Assembly (NCBI GenBank): GCA_934045905.1
Contig: OW203767.1
Location: 30,316,520 to 30,380,519, forward strand
Origin: Leuctra nigra
Taxonomy: Eukaryota > Arthropoda > Insecta > Plecoptera > Leuctridae
DNA: 64,000 bases
Reading direction: 5' to 3'
A program made the translations under genes and the position numbers. Of the stretch, positions 12,222 to 23,045 are shown piece after piece (positions within the stretch are counted from its first letter, which is position 1; each line of letters begins with the position of its first letter). Below the pieces are notes generated by a model, which searched no databases, had not been told where the DNA came from, and saw nothing but the letters and a program-made list of their open reading frames with translations.

Positions 12222-14465
12222 GAGGGCTTGGTAGTGAGCTTGGCCTTGACGAGTTTTTTAATCGATTTTTATCAATATCTTTTTCCAGTGTAATGTTAAC
12301 AAAATAGGGCTATGGACGTGAATTCAGAACAGTTCAATGAAAATAATTTCATAGTTTGGAATAAGTTATTAGTTTGTGTCCAACAGGTGTTAAGAACCCG
12401 AAAATTACTAACTTTTCGGACACACCTGATGGACAAAATAAAATTACTAAATTTTCGTGTTCTAAACACCTGATAGACAAAATAAAACTAATAACTTATT
12501 CCAAACTATGAAATTATTTTCATTGAACTGTTCTGAATTCACGTCCATAGCCCTATTTTGTTAACAATTACACTGGAAAAAGATATTGATAAAAATCGAT
12601 TAAAAAACTCTTCAATGTCAAACTCAGGTCCGTGAAGTTAGCACCGCCCATTAACGCACTAATTATCTCATGTGTGGGATGAATTAGTGCACAATTAGTG
12701 CGTTCGATCGGCACTAATTTTATAATTAGTGCGTCATCCGTTTCCGAGAAAAACGCACTTTACTATGGGCGGTGCCAACTTCACGCAGCACCGCCCATTG
12801 ACGCACTAATTTTCAAACCCACACAGGCAATTAGTGCACAATTAGTGCGTTCGATCCCCCCCATTCCCATAATTAGTGCGCACATACTTTTCGAGTTATT
12901 CGTGAATAACCGTGGGCGGTGCAGCACCGCCCATTGAAAATTTCAAGGTTTTCAGTACGCCATGTTTTAGTGCACAATTAGTGCGTTCGATTCCCCCCAT
13001 TCCCATAATTAGTGCGCACTTACTTTTCGAGTTATTCGTGAAAAACCGTGGGCGGTGCAGCACCGCCCATTAAAAATTTCAATGTTTTCAGTACGCCATG
13101 TTTTAGTGCACAATTAGTGCGTTCGATTCCCCCCATTCCCATAATTAGTGCGCACTTACTTTTCGAGTTATTCGCGAAAAATCGTGGGCGGTGCAGCACC
13201 GCCCATTGAAAATTTCAAGGTTTTCAGCACGCCGTGTTTTAGTGCACAATTAGTGCGTTCGATCCCCCCCATTCCCATAATTAGTGCGCACTTACTTTTC
13301 GAGTAATTCGTAAATAACCGTGGGCGGTGCAGCACCGCCCATTGAAAATTTTAAGGTTTTCAGAATGCCATGTTTTAGTGCACAATTAGTGCGTTCGATC
13401 CCCCCCATTCCCATAATTAGTGCGCACTTACTTTTCGAGTTATTCGCGAATAACCGTGGGCGGTGCAGCACCGCCCATTGAAAATTTCAAGGTTTTCAGC
13501 ATGCCATGTTTTAGTGCACAATTAGTGCGTTCGATCCCCCCCATTCCCATAATTAGTGCGCTCTTACTTTTCGAGTTATTCGTGAAAAACCGTGAGCGGT
13601 GCAGCACTCGAAAAGTAAGCACTCGAACTCGAAAAGTAAGTACGCACTAATTATGGGAATAGGGGGGATCGAACGCACTAATTGTGCACTAAAACACGGC
13701 GTGCTGAAAACCTTGAAATTTTCAATGGGCGGTGCTGCACCGCCCACGGTTATTCCCGAATAACTCGAAAAGTAAGTGTGCACTAATTATGGGAATAGTG
13801 GGGATCGAACGCACTAATTGTGCACTAAAACATTGCATGCTGAAAACATTGAAATTTTCAATGGGCGGTGCTGCACCGCCCACGGTTATTCGCGAATAAC
13901 TCGAAAAGTTAGTGCGCACTAATTATGGGAATGGGGGGGATCGAACGCACTAATTGTGCACTAAAACATGGCGTGCTGAAAATCTTAAAATTTCAATGGG
14001 CGGTGCTGCACCGCCCACGGTTATTCACGAATAACTCGAAAAGTAAGTGCGCACTAATTATGGGAATGGGGGGAATCGAACGCACTAATTGTGCACTAAA
14101 ACATGGCGTGCTGAAAACCTTGAAATTTTCAATGGGCGGTGCTGCACCGCCCACGGTTATTCACGAATAACTCGAAAAGTAAGTGCGCACTAATTATGGG
14201 AATGGGGGGGATCGAACGCACTAATTGTGCACTAATTGCCTGTGTGGGTTTGAAAATTAGTGCGTCAATGGGCGGTGCTGCGTGAAGTTGGCACCGCCCA
14301 TAGTAAAGTGCGTTTTTCTCGGAAACGGATGACGCACTAATTATAAAATTAGTGCCGATCGAACGCACTAATTGTGCACTAATTCATCCCACACATGAGA
14401 TAATTAGTGCGTTAATGGGCGGTGCTAACTTCACGGACCTGTCAAACTCACTACCCAGCCGTCTC
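12222..14465. mobile_element. foldback element inserted in the minisatellite
   Basis: Outer ends GAGGGCTTGGTAGTGAG (left) and, complemented, GAGACGGCTGGGTAGTGAG (right) are inverted copies. Arms of about 190 bp follow: 12245-12400 pairs with 12480-12615, over shared blocks such as GGACGTGAATTCAGAACAG. The right end was later split by the palindrome 12627-14439. The 42-bp array flanks both sides, so the order of events is array, then this element, then the palindrome. Confidence 0.75.
12627..14439. mobile_element. 1.8-kb palindrome of 136-bp repeats, FB-like
   Basis: A nearly spacer-free inverted repeat. Left-arm units are joined at GGGCGGTGC/GCACCGCCC and start at 12785, 12921, 13057, 13193, 13329, 13465 and 13601, exactly 136 bp apart. 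The right arm mirrors them with junctions at 13734, 13870, 14005, 14141 and 14277. The centre is near 13600-13640. Outer ends GGTCCGTGAAGTTAGCACCG are inverted copies. The direct repeat TGTCAAACTCA at 12616-12626 and 14440-14450 looks like an 11-bp target duplication. Long arms made of tandem repeats are the hallmark of foldback (FB/Galileo-type) transposons; I cannot assign a superfamily. The several 60-81-aa frames inside are repeat by-products. Confidence 0.85.
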
Positions 14466-15190
14466 AAGTGGAATGTAGGTAGATTGGGAGCATTTTACCT
14501 TATAGTCAAGTGGAATGTAGGTAGATTGGGAGCATTTTACTTTATAGTTAAGTGGAAAGTAGGTAGATTGGGAGCATTTTAACTTGATAGTTAAGTAGAA
14601 TGTAGGTAGATTGGGAGCATTTTACTTGATAGTTAAGTGGAGTGTAGGTAGATTGGGAGCATTTGGCCTTATAGTTAAGTGGAAAGTAGGAAGATTGGGA
14701 GCATTTGACCTTATAGTTAAGTGGAAAGTAGGAAGATTGGGAGCGTTTTACTTGATAGTTAAGTGGAATGTAGGTAGATTGGGAGCATTTTACTTGATAG
14801 TTAAGTGGAATGTAGGTAGATTGGGAGCATTTTACTTGATAGTTAAGTGGAATGTAGGTAGATTGGGAGCATTTTACTTGATAGTTAAGTGTAATGTAGG
14901 TAGCTTAGGGGCTATACTAGTAATACTTTACTTGCTATAAAGGAAGAATGTAAATAGAATAGGAGCACCTTTGTATAAATAAGTGGAATGTAGTGGTAGA
15001 TTGGGAGCATTTTACTTGATAGTTAAGTGGAATGTAGGTAGCTTAGGGGCTTTACTAGTAATACTTTACTTGCTATAAAGGTAGAATGTAAATAGAATAG
15101 GAGCACCTTTGTATAAATAAGTGGAATGTAGATAGATTGGGAGTATTTTACTTGACAGTTAAGTGGAATGTAGGTAGCTTGAGCACATTT
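14466..15190 (+). repeat. 42-bp minisatellite, right segment
   Basis: About eleven 42-bp units run from 14466 to ~14925. A higher-order segment follows, with 42-bp units alternating with a longer unit containing TATACTAGTAATACTTTAC, ending near 15190. Because 42 is a multiple of three, one frame reads a 14-aa repeat (core VKWNVGRLGAFYLI) for about 190 codons. I regard that as a consequence of the period and not as a gene: there is no promoter, exon structure or homologue I know. Confidence 0.85.
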
Positions 15191-16399
15191 TTCATGGTAG
15201 TAAGTGGAGCATTCTCCAATCAGTACAAATTAGGACATGAAGTTCACATTTACTATTTTTTTTAAAATTCTTTACCGCTTAGCAACTCTGAAAAAATCGA
15301 TAATTTTTCATTACTTTACAATGAATAACTTAGACATAAATGCCGAAAGGATAAGAGATTACGAATCGGGTCAAGAATTCGTTGCAACATAAATTGACGT
15401 TTTGTTGAGAAATTCACAAGTCGTTTACTCTTCTACGTCGTCTCAGTAAGTTGCAGAAGTCTGCGCCATCAGATATATAAAATCTCCAGTATAACAAACT
15501 TAGACCACAATTTATCACAACAAAATCCTCAAATAACATTTCGCCTGCGGAGTTTACAACCATCTCAATCTTGAAGTTTTGCCAGGAAAGTGTCCGAGGT
15601 ACGAAGCAAGTACCCTCACGGATCGATAACAAAGGAACGAGTGTCAAAGAGGCGCCACCTTTAAGCGCCATGTTCAAGGTTCAGCTCTTGACATTTAGGG
15701 GCGCCATCCCCCCCCCCCCCAACTTCAGTCCAAAAAGTCAGTCGCCCGTGATTGCAGAAATAAAAGAATCATAAAGAAAACGCTGTTAACGAATCGCGTG
15801 TTCAAAGCTCGTTCGACTGTAGTTTCTTTTGATCTAATTGTTGCGTGTTTGATATTTTTATAGCTTGCTTTTATTTTTCATCCCCACTGTTTTTGTGACG
15901 TGTTAGCGTGGATTTTCTTTGCATTTTCCTTTCTTCCCGGAGGTTTATTTGCATTATTTCGTTTCGGAATTTCCACATCCTCACAAATATCCAATAGATT
16001 CACGTTCTGTTTTCTGTGTCGATGGTTTCAATTCAAGATCTCGAAGTCCGCATTACACTAGTAGACTCCACTCAAACATTACTTGTTTTAACACGACATA
16101 ATCACAAATTCTTTGAACAATTCACGAACTTTTATTACATCGCTGTAATAAATCGCTAAATCGCTAAATCGCTGGCAACTGTTTTCAAATGGCGAACATC
16201 TAATTTTGTCACTCCTGTTCATTTATTGTATATCTTTTGAAATACCTGTGTGATCGGCCTGCAACGGACATTGTTTTCTTTCTAAATGGTTTTCCTTTCA
16301 TTTGAACCATAAAATTCGTCTTATCCGCAAAGAATTGTAAGTAATATTCAAGTTTGAAATATCAACATTTTGAGATTTTATTAAAATTATTTTTGAGAA
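15191..16399. other. non-coding DNA, possible LINE 5' UTR
   Basis: No ORF1 or other gene is visible upstream of the LINE. A C14 tract lies at about 15708-15721, and GGCGCCACCTTTAAGCGCC at 15650-15668 forms a short hairpin. The LINE 5' boundary cannot be placed from this copy alone. Confidence 0.35.
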
Positions 16400-16426
16400 G
16401 ACAAAATATTTCCAAAGCCCAACAAG

Positions 16427-17881
16427 ATGTCAACTAAAAGCAAATCAGTATCTCCAGGAAGCGCAGACATCCAAACAAGGTCATCAGAAATGATTGGTTC
16501 ATCAATTTTCATGGTTCTTCTATTAATCTTGTCTGGTGACATCTCTCTCAACCCTGGACCTAATGAAGTTAACATGTACTACATGAATGCAAGAAGTATT
16601 GCCAATAGACTGGACGAAGTTAATATCTTCTTCGCTGATAACTCTGAATTCGACGCAGTGTGCATTACAGAAACTTGGCTTCACGAAGCTATTAACACAG
16701 CTGAGCTTTTAAATTCCCAATATGAAGTTTATAGAGCAGATCGCCGTCAGAACGGTCAACAATTCAAACGTGGCGGTGGAGTACTCATCGCAGTGTCCAG
16801 TAAGCTACAGTCACTACGTCGATTTGATTTGGAAGTATCAGATATTGAAATTATATGGTGCCAGATCAAAGTGAACACTAATAAATCGATGTTTTTGGGA
16901 TGTGTATATCTGCCACCATCACCTGTCACGAGAGAAGACATCGAAGCTCTGAGAGAATCTCTTGCCCTGGTGGAAAACGTTGTGAAGAGGAATGATAACG
17001 TTATTCTATGTGGGGATTTCAATCTGCCCCAAGTCTTCTGGTCTCCCACTCAAAATGCTACTTTTCTGGACCCTGACGTAAGAGTTAACACAAATGTTGA
17101 TGCTGTCACAGACTTCCTCAACATTCTAAATCTATACAATCTGCATCAGTTTTCTGCAATACCAACCTGCAATGGTCATCACTTGGATCTCGTGTTTTCC
17201 AACTCTCCTGAACTTGTTATAGACGTAGCTATCTGTGACACTCCAGTTGTAGCATCAGATCATACGCCTCTGACATGTACTATAAAGTTGCCGTGTCAAC
17301 TGGCTTACACTAAACCGCCCATTAGGGTAGCATATAGCTGGAAGCGTGCGAATATGAATCGAGTGTATGAAGAATTAATGGGTGTGCCATGGAACACATT
17401 GCTAGATGATACTGATGCCAACGTGAGTTGTGAAAACTTCTATTCCGCAGTCTTTGAAGTACTTGATGAGCTTGTCCCTAAGGTATCTGTGAAGCCATCT
17501 AAATATCCATCTTGGTATGATGATGAAGTGATAAGCGCAATAAAAGCTAAGAACACAGCTCATCGGAAGTGGAAGCGAACACATTTGCCAAGTGACTACA
17601 CAGAGTTTTCAGGAAAGAGGGCGACTTTCAAAAGACAAAAGAGTTTGAAATGGGCCAATCATATTAAGCAAATTGATATAAAGGTGCGCGAAGATCCCAA
17701 GAAGATGTGGCAATTTGTACACGAAAAATCGCAGAGAAATCGAGTTCCCAGTGAAGTAACTCTAGACGGCACGAAGTCGGAATGTCGCCTCGACCTGCAA
17801 CTTATTTTCCACATACTTCGAGTCGGTGTTTACAAAATCTCCACATCCTCAAGTATTCCCAGAGAACACCCCAGCTGCTGA
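16427..17881 (+). CDS. LINE endonuclease (N-terminal part of ORF2)
   Basis: A 484-codon frame beginning with ATG. Residues ~26-37 are hydrophobic and are followed by SGDISLNPGP (residues 36-45), a 2A-like sequence in which the usual acidic residue before xNPGP is Ser. The exonuclease-endonuclease-phosphatase domain follows: MNARS near residue 53, ITETWL near 79, GGGVLIAV, YLPPSP, GDFNLP near 195 and SDHTPL near 277. All catalytic positions I would check (Asn, Glu, Asp, Asn, Asp-His) are present. The family nicks target DNA to prime reverse transcription. The frame continues through a linker (~300-450) and is lost at the frameshift; the last ~28 residues are out-of-frame. The RT part lies in another frame just downstream. 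Confidence 0.88.
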   Translation: MSTKSKSVSPGSADIQTRSSEMIGSSIFMVLLLILSGDISLNPGPNEVNMYYMNARSIANRLDEVNIFFADNSEFDAVCITETWLHEAINTAELLNSQYEVYRADRRQNGQQFKRGGGVLIAVSSKLQSLRRFDLEVSDIEIIWCQIKVNTNKSMFLGCVYLPPSPVTREDIEALRESLALVENVVKRNDNVILCGDFNLPQVFWSPTQNATFLDPDVRVNTNVDAVTDFLNILNLYNLHQFSAIPTCNGHHLDLVFSNSPELVIDVAICDTPVVASDHTPLTCTIKLPCQLAYTKPPIRVAYSWKRANMNRVYEELMGVPWNTLLDDTDANVSCENFYSAVFEVLDELVPKVSVKPSKYPSWYDDEVISAIKAKNTAHRKWKRTHLPSDYTEFSGKRATFKRQKSLKWANHIKQIDIKVREDPKKMWQFVHEKSQRNRVPSEVTLDGTKSECRLDLQLIFHILRVGVYKISTSSSIPREHPSC

Positions 17882-19457
17882 CAACGCCTTGGCAACACTC
17901 GACTTTTCGGAGACAGAAGTCTACCAGCAATTGAAGAAATTGAAGAATGGGAAAGCGACGGGTCCTGACGAACTGCCAGTAGCATTCATCAAGCGATGTG
18001 CCAGACCGCTTTCGATACCACTGTCGCTACTCTTCAAGATCTGCATGTCAACCGAAGTTTTTCCTGATCGCTGGAAATTAGCATATGTTACTCCGATTTT
18101 AAAGAAAGGTAGTCGTTTCGATGTTAAGAACTATAGGCCCATATCATTGCTACCAATTGTATCAAAAGTGTTCGAAAGTCTTATTCACCAACGTATATAT
18201 AGTCACTGTCAGCAAAACATTACCAAAAGTCAACACGGGTTTCTAAATAAGAGGTCTACAGTGACTAATCTTGGAATATATGTAGATGACCTGTCATATC
18301 ATCTCAATCAGTCACAGCAGGTAGACGCCATTTACACTGACTTTTCCAAGGCTTTTGACAGCGTAAACCACTGCCTTTTACTTCATAAGTTAACGTCATT
18401 TGGAATTGTTGGGCCACTGCTAAGCTTATTGACTAATTATCTAACAAATAGGCACCAATTGGTAGTTGTGAATGGGACGAAATCTAGCCCTGTTGTGGTT
18501 ACATCCGGTGTATCTCAAGGTTCGGTGTTGGGTCCACTTCTATTCGTTTTATTTGTCAATGATATTCCCGACATCATTTCAAACTCTAAATGTCTTCTAT
18601 ACGCAGATGACTTGAAGTTATACCTGCCCGTGAGTTCTATCCTAGATTGTGTCAAACTGCAAGATGACCTGACAGCTCTCTCCTGCTGGTGCGATCGATG
18701 GCAGTTGCAGCTTAATCCACAAAAATTTAATTCTATATCATTCACTTTAAAACAAAGTACAGTAAATTACGACTATATAATAAATACAAATGTGCTTCTT
18801 CGAGTAAAAAAAATCAGGGACTTAGGGGTAATACTTAATACTGACTTATCTTTCAAAAACCACATCATTTCGACTTGCGCCAAAGCTTTTAAAATGTTAG
18901 GATTTCTTCAACGTAACTGTTTTCAAAATTTTAGTACTGAAACAAAAAGAATGCTTTATTTAACAACCGTCAGGCCATATTTGGATTATGCATCCACAAT
19001 TTGGAATCCCCACCAAGTTACCTATATTGCACATTTAGAAAAAGTTCAGAAGCATTTTGTAAAACTTTATTGCCGTAAAACCCATATTCAGTATCATAGA
19101 AAAGATTACATTTCCTTGTGTGAGGCGCTAAGATTGCCTAGATTGCACCAGCGAAGGGAGCTGTCAGACATCTTATTTTTACACAAATTACTAAATAACC
19201 ATGTTGATTGCCCTCAGCTTTTATCAAAGATTAATGTATTTGTCCCTGCTCGTCAAACTCGTCACACAACTTTGTTTCGGAACCACAAAAGTAGAATCAA
19301 CGTTTTTAAATATGCTTTTATTAATAGAATAATGACGACTTTTGATACATTTAACTTGCAAACTGGTAACTTTTTAGACATTTTTCATCATTCGGCTGAA
19401 ATTATTAGAACCATTTACAACAAAACAGATCATGTTCAGGCCCAGATAGTAGATTAA
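17796..19457 (+). pseudogene. LINE reverse transcriptase part of ORF2 (after frameshift)
   Basis: Continues the endonuclease frame after a one-register shift between about 17780 and 17800, and has no ATG of its own at its start. RT motifs are in order: ATGPDELP (fingers), YRPISLLP, TDFSKAFDSV near codon 175, GVSQGSVLGP, LLYADDLKLY with the catalytic YADD at about 18600, and the RDLGVIL thumb-side motif. It ends in a ~150-residue C-terminal region. The RT copies element RNA at the nicked target in the nucleus. Apart from the single shift I see no stop in the RT, so the copy is young but probably not able to make full ORF2 protein. A sequencing indel cannot be excluded. Confidence 0.85.
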
Positions 19458-19733
19458 GTTTATTTGAATAGTTGTACCTACTTTTACGCTTTAATGTCTT
19501 GTCTTGCTTATTAATATTTATTGTGTCTTGTAACTTCTTTAATCATAGTTTAAATATATATATATATTTTTTGTTATTTTAAATCCCACTTGTGGAATAT
19601 TTTGTATTCTGTTGGTGATTTCAAATAAAATGAAAATGAAATTATTTAAATTGTATACGCAAGAAGGACTCAATGTAAAGGATTTCACAGGTTTTTACTA
19701 CTCTCGTGAATGCAGATATCATAAGTCCACTTA

Positions 19734-21652
19734 CTAGGAAAACGCTCTGAGTAACGCGTTGATGAGCGAGCACGGATACACGCAACACCTCGAACCGAAA
19801 TTATGTCTATCGAAAATGTCATTAAAAGCCAATAATTCTTGAATTTCGTCACAGACTTGTATAAATATCTCCAAAATTTCCAAAAATATTGGTCCCAATA
19901 ACCTTGCTAAGTTTTAAGTTGATCGATTAAACCTTTGATTGAACGGTTCATTGTTAAGTTTCAAAAATCATATGATATCCTTCAAACAATATACCTGGGA
20001 CCACTCATATGATATGATAAACTTTTGAAAATAACTACAAATTAGACTGAAAATTGGCAAAAATACCTTAAATGTTGCTACCAATTACCATGCGAAGTTT
20101 TTAGTTGGTCGGTCAATCGGCAATACCCGCTGCACGAGAGCGGGTATTGCGTTGATTGTTTGAGTATCTCCTTGCAGCAGTCTGGTCGGGGGTCTCTTTG
20201 CTCCTTGATGCTTTATTATTAACGACATTTTGTTTCAACCTTTTAGATTTAGCTTCGTCAGTTTCTTGATCTTCAATTTCACGCAGACGCTTTTTCGCCT
20301 TTATGGCTTTCATTCTAGCAGAAGTCTTTCCATTTTTCGGCATGTTTAAATAGGGATAAGATAGGTAATGAAAAAGTAAGAAGTAGAGTACCTACCTAAT
20401 TAAAGTACAATAATATTTGTGTGATCAATGTTTGAAATGCACGAAATGTGTGCTCAAAGACGTAATGTATTCAATGTCGTAATGTTACGAAATGAATCTT
20501 GAACAAAACTTCGCAAATATGAAAATAAAGTAAACACCTTTCAACTAATAAGCGAAAGGAATCAAAGTTCCACACAAAAAAACGGATCAGGTAAAATAGT
20601 AACTACCTAGTTTAGAAACGGAATGAATCCAACGTTCCACAATTAAAATAAGACAACGTAATGTTTTGAACTGAATGTATCAAAACTTTCAAAAAAAAAT
20701 AGCAACCTTCAAGGAAATGTCAGGCTAGACAGAAGCTCAGAAACGGAATAAATCCAACGTTTCCAAGAAGAAAATAATTTGAAATAATCAATCCCCTGGA
20801 CAAAAACTGTAGATACCTAATATCTATGCTTTAAAAGCGATTCAATTTTACTAATACCTTCACAAAGTACACCAAATTGCCAAAATTATCAACGAAAAGA
20901 AGCAAAATGCAGTAGAGATTTGGAATGACATGTGAACGCTAGAAGAGAACAAACGCCACTCAATGATATTATTGAAATGTGAGCTTATGTTTCTAATCCC
21001 TCCTGGATGCAAAATCAGCCAAGTAGAAACACGGGAGGCACGGCCATCAGAACTACGAATTGACGAAAAGACAATCAAGGTCCTTAAAAACTCGAAATGA
21101 TTTGTTGGAAACTATGATCCAAATTGAATTATTCAAATTTGATCAACTCAATAAACATAAAAATATCTGCTTTTCACTAAAAAAGTGTACATACCATCAA
21201 AACACTCTTGTACCTAAAGCAAATCAGATTCAGTTGCATTGGAAAGACATTAATTTTCAATGTTTCATTTCTGACAGCTATTAAAAATGTCAATAAGTGC
21301 ATACTTTCTTGACAGATTCGGCTGAAAATTTGTAAAATAAGTGACATTGTTGGTCTTACTGACCATGCTAAATATGAGTTTGATCACATTTCTCGAAGAC
21401 CATTTTCATTTTTTAGGCTATCAGGAGATACTTATTTTAACAATGAACCAATGGATGGATTTCAAAAAAAAAATGGGTCTGCAAACAGAGAAGGTTGTCT
21501 TTACATGTGTGCAAAATTTCAGGTCGATCGGTGAAACGGTGCGACTTCTATTGCTTCCTTTAGCATACAAAAACAAAAACAAAAAAAAAAACAAAAAAAA
21601 AAACAGAGGTCCGTGCTAAAAGAGCCAAATGGAGTCGCTCGCTTCGCTCGCT
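19734..21652 (-). mobile_element. Helitron-like element (family H), 1.9 kb
   Basis: Read on the minus strand, it starts with TGAGCGAGCGAAGCGAGCG (near 21650) and ends with AACGCGTTACTCAGAGCG, TTTTCCTAG at 19734, followed by T. The interior holds family phrases (near 19900-20100 and 21340-21540), an A-rich stretch at 21572-21603, and at 20344-20800 sequence not seen in the shorter copies. The only ORF with protein-like composition is at 20113-20343 in the same sense. Confidence 0.5.
20113..20343 (-). CDS. short basic ORF, Helitron N-terminus-like
   Basis: A 76-residue frame starting with ATG at 20343 and ending at 20113. It is rich in Lys, Arg, Gln and Asn; segments such as ETPDQTAARR and NTRSRAAG resemble the Arg/Ser-rich repeats that precede the Rep-helicase domain in many insect Helitron proteins. 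The orientation matches the sense of the surrounding Helitron-like copy. No Rep or helicase motif is present, so if the relation is real this is a deletion remnant. Its end overlaps a 12-bp hairpin (GCAATACCCGCT, 20120-20150). The likeness is from memory of composition; it could be a chance basic frame. Confidence 0.3.
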   Translation of the reverse strand: MPKNGKTSARMKAIKAKKRLREIEDQETDEAKSKRLKQNVVNNKASRSKETPDQTAARRYSNNQRNTRSRAAGIAD

Positions 21653-22107
21653 CAAAAAGAATAAAAGTTTAGTTATAATTTTATTAATATCCGACTTCAG
21701 AGTATTCTATTAACGACTTTAAACCTGTACCCACAGGAAAATCGCAAGAAATGAAATCTTTTGTGTGTTTTAAATTCCCTTCTGTCGAGGTTTAGATACT
21801 GAAATGTGGTTGTACTCTGACGAACATTTGTTTCACTTCCTTTTTTATATCAGTCTACCAATATTTCTGTATCCGTTAGATAATAATATAAATAAAATAA
21901 AAGTTGTACAAAGGGAAGCAGTTGTCGTGGATAATTAATGGATTAATATATTATGGAGTTAAAATTTAAAGTTTCGTCTACATCTAAATTCTAGGTAATT
22001 TTTTTCTCGAATCTATGAAACCTAAACAAAATAACCTAAACACAGACCATTCAAAGTCTTGCATTCAAACCTTGTTTTTGATCTCATCATGTTGCCTTGT
22101 GTGAATA
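21653..22107. other. non-coding DNA, no gene seen
   Basis: AT-rich sequence between the Helitron-like copy and the duplicated block. No supported feature. Confidence 0.4.
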
Positions 22108-23045
22108 TGGCGATTTTATTCAGATGAATTAATTAGTGGATCAATTATTATGTTAATGACTATAATTAACTTTTGGCGACTAATATGCATTGTGGACATT
22201 ACAAGCTTTCTTTAGATACCCATGAAGACCACTTATATAATAATGTAATTTTTTATGTCGATTTTATTAATTATGCTAATTATGCTAATTACGCAGAAAG
22301 TATTAATTACTCAGGTTGGTGCCATCGATTTTTGGATTCCTCATACTCGAATTAGTAAGGGTACCAATTTTCACGTATGGTATCACAAACGCACTAATTA
22401 CTCAATAAATTGAAAGAATACCTTTTTGTGAATAGGCAATTTGGAAGCCAAAATTTTGATTCCCCCCCCCCCCCCCCCCCTTAAATGTACATACTACTTA
22501 GTCCCTAACAATAAGTTTCATACAATTTGAAAAAGACGAAGCTTCTGAGTTGAACGGTGTAAAAGTTAGAACAGTTCAAGTGAAGGAATGGAAACCAAAA
22601 TTTTGATTATTTGAGGGCTTGCAAATCCAAAAGTACTTAATAAATGGACAAACCAAAAAATACGTATGTTTTACTTTGAGCTTGTGACTAATGCTACCAA
22701 GTTTTATCAAAATCTGAGATGGTCATTTTAAGCTTTTTGTTGAATGGCGATTTTTATAAAATAATTAATTATGCGGTTAATTATTATGTGAATGAAAAAA
22801 TTTAACTTTTTATGATTTATATGGATTGTAGACATGACGAGCTTTCGATGGATACTAATAAAGACCATCTTATAAAATTATATATATTTTTTTATCTATG
22901 TTTATTAATTATGCTAATTATGCTAATTACGCAGAAAGTATTAATTTCTCAGGTTGGTGCCATTGATTTTTGGATTCCTCATACTCGAATTAGTAAGGGT
23001 ACCAATTTTCACGAAAGGTATCACAAACGCACTAATTTGCTATTA
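22108..23045 (+). repeat. direct duplication of a ~300-bp block
   Basis: Block 1 (about 22108-22410) and block 2 (about 22738-23045) align throughout. The most conserved part contains ATTATGCTAATTATGCTAAT, then ACGCAGAAAGTATTAATT, CTCAGGTTGGTGCCAT and CTCGAATTAGTAAGGGTACC. Between them lie a C18 tract (about 22464-22481) and a smaller direct repeat, CCAAAATTTTGATT. Short ORFs in both blocks are not conserved between them, so this is not a coding duplication. Confidence 0.75.

Larger units (their letters stand above)
16400..19650 (+). mobile_element. CR1/L2-like non-LTR retrotransposon
   Basis: One open region encodes an apurinic endonuclease and a reverse transcriptase, split by a single frameshift near 17780-17800. 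The 3' UTR is about 190 bp, has a TA microsatellite at 19555-19568, and ends with A-rich AAATAAAATGAAAATGAAAT at 19624-19643. Simple tails of this kind are typical of CR1/L2 relatives. I see no ORF1 and no target duplication. It may be 5'-truncated or a single-ORF clade. Clade is inferred from motif style only. Confidence 0.8.

Noticed and set aside
13420..14368. Several 60-81-codon ORFs in the palindrome as coding
   Set aside because: They recur on both strands because the sequence is an inverted tandem repeat; none has a start context or a known motif.
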